From assembly GCA_016935885.1 (NCBI GenBank), contig JAFGQA010000103.1, forward strand, positions 1 through 19,951: a DNA stretch of 19,951 nucleotides, given 5' to 3'. The notes under the pieces are model-generated. The model was not told the DNA's origin, did not search any database, and saw nothing but the letters and a program-made list of their open reading frames with translations. The translations under genes were made by a program, and so were the position numbers. Shown here in pieces: positions 13,882-19,951 of the stretch. This stretch comes from Phycisphaerae bacterium (lineage in GTDB: Bacteria > Planctomycetota > Phycisphaerae > UBA1845 > UTPLA1). Each line of letters starts with the position of its first letter. The stretch's first letter is position 1.

Positions 13882-15432
13882 ATGAGCGAGACGACAACCT
13901 GGCATTACCTGCTGGCTATTCTGCACTTTTCCGTGTGTTTCGCATTGGCCGTCTACGGTGTGCACCGCTACTCGTTGGTGTACCTCTACTACAAGTACCG
14001 CCGCAATGCCCCGAGGATAAGGGCCTGCTTCCTCCACAAGCCCCGGGTCACCATCCAATTGCCCATGTTCAACGAGCAGTACGTGGCCCGCCGGATCATC
14101 GAGGCCGCCTGCCGGATCGACTATCCGCGCGATCGTCTGGAGATCCAGGTCCTCGACGACTCCACGGACGAGACGGTCGAGATAGCCCGCGAGACCGCCG
14201 CGCGCATGCGGGCCGAGGGGCACCCGGTCGTCTTTCTCCATCGGGACAACCGCGAAGGCTACAAGGCCGGCGCCCTGGAGGCCGGTTTGAAGGTGGCGAC
14301 GGGCGAATTCGTCGTCATCTTCGATGCTGATTTCATCCCCCCGGAGGACATCATCCATGAGTTGGTCGATTACTTCGCTGATCCCAAGGTGGGCATGGTC
14401 CAGGCTCGCTGGGAGCACATCAACAGAGAGCAATCGCTGTTGACCAAGACGCAGGCCGTTCTGTTGGACGGCCACTTCGTGATCGAACACGCCGCGCGGA
14501 ACCGCTCCGGCCGCTTCATGAGCTTCAACGGCACGGCGGGCGCCTGGCGTCGGACCTGCATCGAGGATGCCGGCGGTTGGCAGCACGACACGCTGACAGA
14601 GGATCTGGACCTCTCCTATCGGGCACAGATGAAGGGCTGGAAATTCCTGTATCTGCCGAACGTGACCAGCCCCGCCGAGTTGCCGCCCGAGATGAACGGC
14701 TTCAAGAGCCAGCAGCATCGTTGGGCCAAGGGTGGGGCCCAAACCTGCCGGAAGCTCCTGCCCCGCATCGTGCGGTCCCGGTTGCCGTGGCGGATCAAGG
14801 TGGAGGCGTTCTTCCATCTAACGAGCTGGGTCAGCTACTTCCTGATCCTGACGCTGACGCTGCTGTTGTTCCCCGTGCTGTACATGAAGACGCACATCTT
14901 CGCGAACAACGTCGTTCTTCGAGTCGTGTTCGATGGATCGCTGGTCATCCTGGCGACCTGTTCGGCGAGCACCTTCTATGTGGCCTGCCAGAGAGAGTTG
15001 TTCAAGACCTGGGGGGAGAGTCTGAAATACCTGCCGTTCTTGATGAGCCTCGGCGTGGGGATCTCGATGAACAACGCCCGGGCCGCACTTGAGGGTTTGT
15101 TGGGACAGGCCTCGGAGTTCGTTCGGACGCCCAAGTTCGGCGTTGCGGACCGGCGTGACGCCCGATGGAAGAAGAAGACAGGCAAGCAGCGGCTGGACCC
15201 CAAGCGTGTCCAAGCCTGGTGCGAGTCGTTCATGGCCCTCTACTTGTTGGTGTGCGTCGCCTACACGATCCTGATGAAGATGTGGATCGGGCTTTTCTTC
15301 ATGTGCCTGTTTCTGGTGGGTTTCACCTACGTGGCCATGCTGACCTTCTACGGACAGTATCAGGCATCACGCCTGCCCGCGCCGGCCCGCCTGCCCGCCG
15401 AGAAGGGGGACGCCGGCCTCCTCGAGACGTAG
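13882..15432 (+). CDS. Membrane GT2 polysaccharide synthase (CESA/CslA-like)
   Basis: This 516-residue processive-type family 2 glycosyltransferase carries all the motifs of the group: DDS at 92-94, DAD at 148-150, TED at 239-241 and QQHRW at 277-281. A membrane helix lies at about 8-28 and several more after residue 310 (SWVSYFLILTLTLLLFPVLY; LVILATCSASTFYVAC; a pair near the C-terminus). The cytoplasmic catalytic domain would add sugars from a nucleotide donor to a growing chain pushed through the membrane. Similarity of the motifs and short size to plant CslA mannan synthases and related bacterial enzymes suggests a beta-linked mannan or glucan, but the sugar cannot be read from sequence. 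The start is ATG 13882. The upstream open frame runs through the promoter and repeat R1 and is not coding. Confidence 0.9.
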   Translation: MSETTTWHYLLAILHFSVCFALAVYGVHRYSLVYLYYKYRRNAPRIRACFLHKPRVTIQLPMFNEQYVARRIIEAACRIDYPRDRLEIQVLDDSTDETVEIARETAARMRAEGHPVVFLHRDNREGYKAGALEAGLKVATGEFVVIFDADFIPPEDIIHELVDYFADPKVGMVQARWEHINREQSLLTKTQAVLLDGHFVIEHAARNRSGRFMSFNGTAGAWRRTCIEDAGGWQHDTLTEDLDLSYRAQMKGWKFLYLPNVTSPAELPPEMNGFKSQQHRWAKGGAQTCRKLLPRIVRSRLPWRIKVEAFFHLTSWVSYFLILTLTLLLFPVLYMKTHIFANNVVLRVVFDGSLVILATCSASTFYVACQRELFKTWGESLKYLPFLMSLGVGISMNNARAALEGLLGQASEFVRTPKFGVADRRDARWKKKTGKQRLDPKRVQAWCESFMALYLLVCVAYTILMKMWIGLFFMCLFLVGFTYVAMLTFYGQYQASRLPAPARLPAEKGDAGLLET

Positions 15433-15464
15433 GCCGGCGAACACCCCATGGTCTGGCAAGCTCC

Positions 15465-15493
15465 TTGACTCCCACAATACCTGCGTCTAGGGT
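15465..15493 (+). promoter_or_regulatory. Candidate promoter for the exported protein/GH20 pair
   Basis: TTGACT (15465-15470, five of six) and TAGGGT (15488-15493, four of six) are 17 bases apart. They lie in the gap after the glycosyltransferase and 73 bases before the next ATG. Confidence 0.45.
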
Positions 15494-15565
15494 TGCGCTT
15501 CGTCGAGCCCTGTGGGCAAGCTCGGTGGTGCGGCATCATGCCGACGAGCGAAAAGGAGTTCCCCT

Positions 15566-16255
15566 ATGCACGTCACGCGAGAAAAATCAGCTTGGGTATC
15601 ACGGGCGGTGTTGGCGATCCTCGCTTGGGTCGGCTGTTGGGGGTGCAGTCCGACGCAACAGGTTAAGGAGACGGCCGCCGAGCCGACTTACACGATCGTG
15701 CTGGACCGGACCGACAACGGTTGCGCGGTCACGTCTGATCAGACCGACGGCGACCAGATCGCAGTCATCCCTCGGGCATTGTCGTTCGAGATGGCCGGCT
15801 TCTCGTGCCCACAGGTTGCCGGTGACGCGCAGGAGGAGCGCGGCGCCGCCATGCAGGCGGCGATGATCGATGCCTTCTGTCAGGCCCTTATCGAGGCCAG
15901 GAGGGCCCGTGGCCGGTCGGACTCGGATTTCACCGCGCAGCTCGGCCCGCGCCTGACCGTCACGCACCGCACGGTAGATGACGGTTATCAGGTCGAAGTG
16001 GGCCTGGTTTCCCGCGGCGTGCAAACGTCCTTCGTCGTTCGCAACGGCGTCCTGCAACATCCGCCGCGCGACTTGCGGTTGATCCATCAGGTATTCGAAG
16101 AGACGAACGGTGAATTCTCCCTGCTTGGAACCGAGTGGATGCCGGCGACCAACACCTGCGTCGCGAAGGTCGGCTGTTACCTGCCGGCCGGACTAGCGGA
16201 GGCCCTCGCGGGGGACGTGGATGCCACGATGTCCGGCGCCGCTGAGGCTCCGTAG
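15566..16255 (+). CDS. Exported or lipoprotein-like protein of unknown function
   Basis: This 229-residue protein begins with a basic stretch and a hydrophobic signal (AWVSRAVLAILAWVGCWGC). It has Cys near residues 23 and 26, so it could be a lipoprotein, although neither Cys has an ideal lipobox. The mature part has no family that I recognise. It shows short strand-like runs such as YTIVLDRTDNGCAV and GYQVEVGLVSRGVQTSFVV. AAGGAG sits seven bases before the ATG at 15566. It is followed 45 bases later by the GH20 gene on the same strand, with a short hairpin between, so the two may be transcribed together. Confidence 0.75.
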   Translation: MHVTREKSAWVSRAVLAILAWVGCWGCSPTQQVKETAAEPTYTIVLDRTDNGCAVTSDQTDGDQIAVIPRALSFEMAGFSCPQVAGDAQEERGAAMQAAMIDAFCQALIEARRARGRSDSDFTAQLGPRLTVTHRTVDDGYQVEVGLVSRGVQTSFVVRNGVLQHPPRDLRLIHQVFEETNGEFSLLGTEWMPATNTCVAKVGCYLPAGLAEALAGDVDATMSGAAEAP

Positions 16256-16268
16256 GAGAGTCCGCAAG

Positions 16269-16287
16269 GAGCCGCGCAGCGCGGCTC
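16269..16287 (+). terminator. Intercistronic hairpin
   Basis: GAGCCGCG (16269-16276) and CGCGGCTC (16280-16287) form a perfect eight-base stem with loop CAG, followed by TTCAAGG instead of a T-tract. It may cause partial termination or slow mRNA decay between the two genes. It also resembles the R3 arm sequence. Confidence 0.45.
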
Positions 16288-16300
16288 TTCAAGGTGGTCC

Positions 16301-18313
16301 GTGGTTCTTCGCGGAAGCATCGCTCAGCAAAGAGGGCGCGTGCCCCGCGGCGCGTGCGAGTTGAAGGTCGCAGCATCGCAGGAACAACTCCTGCCGCGGC
16401 CGCGTCGTGTGCGGCATCTGCCGGGCGTCTATCGCCTGCGCAGCGGGGTGCCCATCTTCCATACGGGCGGACATGACGGAGCGGCGGCGGCAGCCGCGCG
16501 GCGGCTGCGCGATTTGGCCGCGAGCGACGGTGGTTTCGTTTGGACCGTTGGTCTCGGTTCGCCTGAACCGGGTGCGTTGACGATCGAGCAGATGGAGGCG
16601 GCCCACCAGCCCGGCGGCGATCAATGGTATTCACTGCGGATTCGCCCCGATGGGATTCGGCTCCGCGCCGTCGGCGCCGCCGGCCTGCGTTACGGCGTGC
16701 TGACGCTTGGGCAATTGACCGCCTCGGGCTGCGGATTGATCCGCGCAATGGATATCGAGGATTGGCCGGACTTCGCCGTCCGGGGCGCGATGTTGGACAT
16801 CAGTCGCGACAAGGTCCCGACGTTGTCGACGCTCAAGAGCCTGATCGACCTGCTGGCCGCGTGGAAAATCAACCAGTTGCAGTTGTACACCGAGCACACG
16901 TTTGCCTACGCCGGTCATGAGCGCGTGTGGCGTGGCGCCTCGCCGCTGACGGGCGGGCACATCGAACAACTCGACCGGTACTGCCGCGATCGCTGCATCG
17001 AGCTGGTGCCGAATCAAAACTCGTTTGGCCACATGGAGCGGTGGCTGCGGCACGCGCCGTACGCGGATCTGGCGGAGACGGACGGCCAATGGCAAACGCC
17101 GTGGGGCGAGGTTCGCAACACGCCGTCCACGCTGAACCCGTTGGACCCGGGCTCGATCCGTCTGGTTTCGTCGCTGTACGACCAGTTGCTGCCGCATTTC
17201 TCCAGCCGTCTATTTAACGTCGGATGCGACGAGACATGGGAATTGGGCCAGGGCCGCAGCAAGCGGGCGTGCCGACGAAGGGGTGTCGGCCGGGTCTATC
17301 TCGATTTCCTGTTGAAGATCCGCCAGGCCGTGCGTCGTCGCGGCCGGCGGATGATGTTCTGGGCCGACATCGCCCAGCAACATCCGGAACTGATCGACGA
17401 GTTGCCGCGGGACTCGATCCCGCTGGTCTGGGGCTACGAGGCGGACCATCCGTTCGATGTGCAGTGCGGCCGGCTCGCCGGGAGGGGCCTGGATTTCTAT
17501 GTCTGTCCGGGCACGTCCAGTTGGTGCAGCTTTGGTGGGCGAACGCGGAACTGCCTGGCAAACCTCCGGAACGCGGCGGCAAGCGGCCGGCGGCACGGCG
17601 CGGCGGGCTATTTGATCACCGACTGGGGCGACTTCGGCCATCGCCAGTATCTGCCGGCAAGTTACTGCGGCTTCCTGTATGGTGCTGCGGTCAGTTGGTG
17701 CGGCCGGACCAATATGCCGCTCGACGCGGCGCGTGAACTCGCCAGGCACGCGTTTCATGATCCGTCCGGCGTCGCCGGGCAGTTATGGTGCGAGGCGGGC
17801 GCTGTTCATGACGCATATTCCCCCCAGCCGGGGCCGGGCGATCTCGAACGAGGGCACGCCGACGTCTCGTTGAGGAACCGCACGATCCTGTTCGAGTGTA
17901 TGCGGGCGCCGTTGGATATTCCGCCCGCCGCCATCGAAGGCCTGTCCGCCGAAGCGGTCGAGCGAATGGAGCGCCGCGCCGCGGCGCTCCTGGAACGTGC
18001 CGCCGGCGCGGGATTCGGCGGATCAGACGGCGAGTTGATCCGCGAGGAACTCCTTGCGACGCTGTCGGTCTTGCGGCACGCCTGCCGGCGGGCGGGCGTC
18101 ATGCTGATGCGCCGAAGCGGCCGAAGCACTCGGCGGCAGTGCCGTGCTTTGGCGAACGATATGGCCCGCATCATGGATCGGCACCGCTGGCTGTGGTTAG
18201 CGCGAAACCGCCGAGGTGGTTTGGCGTCCAGCGTGGGTCACTACCGCCGGAATCTTCGCGAGTACGAGCGGGGATGCAAGGAGCAATCACAACAGGCGCC
18301 ACGGGTGTCATAG
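16301..18313 (+). CDS. GH20 beta-N-acetylhexosaminidase-like glycoside hydrolase
   Basis: This protein is up to 670 residues. Residues about 30-150 match the GH20 N-terminal accessory fold (LLPRPRRVRHLPGVYRL; GLRYGVLTLGQL). The catalytic barrel starts at DWPDFAVRGAMLDISRDKVP. The catalytic Asp310-Glu311 pair is in LFNVGCDETWELGQG. In GH20 the Asp helps the substrate acetamido group attack and the Glu acts as acid/base. Expected substrates are terminal beta-linked GlcNAc or GalNAc. YLITDWGDFGHRQYLP is a further barrel landmark. No signal peptide is visible, so a cytoplasmic location is likely. The GTG start at 16301 has AAGG upstream and is uncertain; a start nearer residue 21 would also keep both domains. 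The stop codon lies within a repeat R2-like hairpin. Confidence 0.85.
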   Translation: MVLRGSIAQQRGRVPRGACELKVAASQEQLLPRPRRVRHLPGVYRLRSGVPIFHTGGHDGAAAAAARRLRDLAASDGGFVWTVGLGSPEPGALTIEQMEAAHQPGGDQWYSLRIRPDGIRLRAVGAAGLRYGVLTLGQLTASGCGLIRAMDIEDWPDFAVRGAMLDISRDKVPTLSTLKSLIDLLAAWKINQLQLYTEHTFAYAGHERVWRGASPLTGGHIEQLDRYCRDRCIELVPNQNSFGHMERWLRHAPYADLAETDGQWQTPWGEVRNTPSTLNPLDPGSIRLVSSLYDQLLPHFSSRLFNVGCDETWELGQGRSKRACRRRGVGRVYLDFLLKIRQAVRRRGRRMMFWADIAQQHPELIDELPRDSIPLVWGYEADHPFDVQCGRLAGRGLDFYVCPGTSSWCSFGGRTRNCLANLRNAAASGRRHGAAGYLITDWGDFGHRQYLPASYCGFLYGAAVSWCGRTNMPLDAARELARHAFHDPSGVAGQLWCEAGAVHDAYSPQPGPGDLERGHADVSLRNRTILFECMRAPLDIPPAAIEGLSAEAVERMERRAAALLERAAGAGFGGSDGELIREELLATLSVLRHACRRAGVMLMRRSGRSTRRQCRALANDMARIMDRHRWLWLARNRRGGLASSVGHYRRNLREYERGCKEQSQQAPRVS

Positions 18314-18354
18314 CCGCCCGTGGCAAGATTGTGGCACCGGCGCCAAAGCCGGTG
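18298..18354 (+). repeat. Divergent R2-like double hairpin
   Basis: GCCACGGG (18298-18305) pairs with CCCGTGGC (18317-18324), and CACCGGC (18335-18341) pairs with GCCGGTG (18348-18354). The order, spacing and stem sequences recall the two hairpins of R2 at 2890-2954. The first loop contains the GH20 stop codon. The remaining bases to 18589 hold no gene that I can support. Genes converge here. Confidence 0.6.
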
Positions 18355-18589
18355 GTTTTCACGGTCAGGAACGGCGCTTCCGATCCGCTGTTTTCCCTTT
18401 TACCACGAGGGGCAACCCTACATTTGAGTTCGAAACACTTTGGAGGGGCGACTCGATGGTGTAGGATCTGAAGGATCGAAATGAGGGGGCTGGACTTCAC
18501 CATGCGCGCGCCGGCCCCACGGCGGGTTGACGGCGGGCCGAGCGGGGAACCTTCCGCTCAAGTTGTCCTGCCACGCAGCAGGCTTCCAA

Positions 18590-19108
18590 TCACAAGTGCG
18601 GGGTCTCGGGGTGGAGTGAGAACACAATGTCCATACCTCCGCCGGTCACCAGTTCGCCTTCATCATTCCTGATTTTGACCAAGAGCTTCAACCTGCTGTT
18701 CACCGCGTCGATATGGTTCGTAATCGGGGTCGCGAGACTTATCGTGCCGTCGGGCTCCGCCGGCCATATCTGCGGCACGCCGTCGAGCCCGATCACCTCG
18801 GCATGGTCCAGAACGGTGATGATCCCTGGGTCGTACTGGGAGTCCTCTTCGGTCATGGGCCGCACGCGGATGGTCAGTCGCCCGTTGTGTATCTCCCACT
18901 CCTCGGAGGTCTGCCCGCAGGGGCTGCTCGTCCAGCTCCGCACCGGCTCGATGTCTCCGATTGCTGATATGAGCTCTGCTTGCGTCATGTGCGTGGCCAC
19001 AGCAGCCAGATTGTCCAGCCCGCCCGCGATCGCCGTGACGGCAACGGCGCTCCCAAAAACAACAAAACACATAACGACGATGGCCCAAATGATTCTCTTC
19101 CGCAACAT
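18590..19108 (-). CDS. Small exported protein of unknown function
   Basis: This 172-residue protein starts with a basic segment and a hydrophobic helix (IIWAIVVMCFVVFGSAVAV) that can act as a signal peptide or membrane anchor. The rest is soluble, with short strand-like runs (LTIRVRPMTEEDSQYDPG; LKLLVKIRNDEGELVTGGG). I do not recognise a family. An AAGGGA ribosome site lies a few bases before the ATG. It lies 99 bases after another small exported protein on the same strand, so the two may share a transcript. Confidence 0.7.
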   Translation of the reverse strand: MLRKRIIWAIVVMCFVVFGSAVAVTAIAGGLDNLAAVATHMTQAELISAIGDIEPVRSWTSSPCGQTSEEWEIHNGRLTIRVRPMTEEDSQYDPGIITVLDHAEVIGLDGVPQIWPAEPDGTISLATPITNHIDAVNSRLKLLVKIRNDEGELVTGGGMDIVFSLHPETPHL

Positions 19109-19207
19109 CTTCGTCCCTTTCAGCTTATGATTCCTCCAACGACGCTTTTCTGCACATTGGAAACAGCGTGAGGCAGAAAACCGTCGGTCTCTAACGAGGC
19201 CTCTTTC

Positions 19208-19714
19208 TCAGTCCGGCAATCTGTCTATTCCCCTGATCGTCTCGAGCAAGCAGGCCGTGCTGGGATTCTCCTGGGCACACCACTCTTCATTGCAGCATAT
19301 TTTGACCACGTACTCGATCCGCGGTTGTGGCTCATGCTTGCCCCACGAGATGCTGGCGCTTGCTATCGTCACACTCCCATCGCCCTCATGATCGAGGTTA
19401 TCAAAGCACCAGGACCAGGCAAGGCGCTCACCCTCGTCGATCTCGCCATCGCAGTCCTGATCCACAAAGGCCTTGAGGCATACGTCGGTGAGACAGCACC
19501 CCTCCTTCGGCACGATGCGGACCCCACTGAGAGTGGCCGTGACGCCAGCCGGGCTGTATGTCATCTTCATGCTGCCGGCTACGATCTCCACGCCGCCGGT
19601 CTGAACGATAGAGACTTGACCTTCTCCCTCCCCAGGCGGGTTGCATCCACGGGTCGCTATTGCTATCGCGGACAGACACAGGACGCCGACGGTCAGAGGC
19701 TTGCTTCTTCTCAC
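19208..19714 (-). CDS. Small Cys-rich lipoprotein candidate with EF-hand-like loop
   Basis: This 168-residue protein starts at a GTG with AAAGG about seven bases upstream. The N-terminus has a signal (LTVGVLCLSAIAIATRGC) with a possible lipidated Cys24, though Arg before the Gly is unusual for a lipobox. Residues 85-96 (DQDCDGEIDEGE) fit an EF-hand calcium-binding loop, with Asp at positions 1, 3 and 5, Gly at 6, Ile at 8 and Glu at 12. Several further Cys pairs (EGCCLTDVC; KICCNEEWC) suggest disulfides outside the cytoplasm. No family is recognised. It is upstream of the other small exported gene. Confidence 0.7.
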   Translation of the reverse strand: MRRSKPLTVGVLCLSAIAIATRGCNPPGEGEGQVSIVQTGGVEIVAGSMKMTYSPAGVTATLSGVRIVPKEGCCLTDVCLKAFVDQDCDGEIDEGERLAWSWCFDNLDHEGDGSVTIASASISWGKHEPQPRIEYVVKICCNEEWCAQENPSTACLLETIRGIDRLPD

Positions 19715-19951
19715 ACCATTGCCTTTCAGATTCCGTGTGGTGGAAAACCGTAGACACGCGGCTCCGCACGCTGGTTGGTGCCATCTTTCACGTCCTTCGA
19801 GTTCAGCCCGTGCCCTACCTGATTGGCAAGCTGCGCTTAGGCTTCACAGCCGGGGCAACCCCATTAAGCGATTGTCAACAAATAACCTAAAGCGAAAGGG
19901 GCTGCTGCGACGATACGGCTATTATGCCCGACGTCGCAGTGATCCGCGAGA
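19715..19951. other. Window end, no gene supported
   Basis: This region precedes the minus-strand lipoprotein gene. TTGACA occurs on the minus strand at 19878-19873, but no good -10 hexamer follows at 16-18 bases. Other open frames here are short and have no recognisable product. Confidence 0.4.

Overview
The window is GC-rich DNA from a bacterium that looks like a member of the Planctomycetota, possibly Phycisphaerae-like. The lineage is inferred from a bacterial microcompartment (BMC) locus, a Ser/Thr kinase with a large predicted exported part, an ECF sigma factor, a PEP-CTERM exported Kelch protein and many dispersed hairpin repeats between genes. No rRNA, tRNA, CRISPR array or intact transposase was seen.

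Region 1 (about 1-5270, all +) is a compact BMC operon. It holds a fused RpiB-like sugar-phosphate isomerase and deoxyribose-phosphate aldolase (DERA), a tandem-domain shell trimer (BMC-T), a shell hexamer (BMC-H), a vertex pentamer (BMC-P) and a CoA-acylating aldehyde dehydrogenase. This enzyme set fits the sugar-phosphate-utilising (SPU) BMC class. DERA would split 2-deoxyribose 5-phosphate into glyceraldehyde 3-phosphate and acetaldehyde, and the dehydrogenase would turn the acetaldehyde into acetyl-CoA inside the shell. Both enzymes carry nearly the same short amphipathic helix: N-terminal in the dehydrogenase, and between the two domains in the fusion. It probably acts as a shared encapsulation tag. 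No phosphotransacylase or alcohol dehydrogenase is visible here.

Region 2 (5271-12036) is regulatory and accessory. It has a degenerate stand-alone receiver protein (-), a transmembrane Ser/Thr kinase (+) whose catalytic domain contains two repeat-derived in-frame insertions, a PIN-domain toxin with an overlapping small antitoxin candidate (+), a Kelch/PEP-CTERM exported protein (-) preceded by a 29-codon translationally coupled leader, and an ECF sigma factor (-).

Region 3 (12037-19951) holds thymidylate synthase (-), a membrane GT2 polysaccharide synthase (+), a small exported protein followed by a GH20 beta-N-acetylhexosaminidase-like enzyme (+), and two small exported proteins of unknown function (-), one with an EF-hand-like calcium loop.

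At least four families of short structured repeats are scattered through the window. R1 has a long hairpin with a sigma70-like promoter downstream. R2 has paired hairpins with compensatory changes. R3 is a GAGCCGCGGGCT inverted repeat, which also occurs inside the kinase gene. R4 is a degenerate GCTGAA/GGATGAAG tract. They sit directly beside start and stop codons and have probably shaped several genes.
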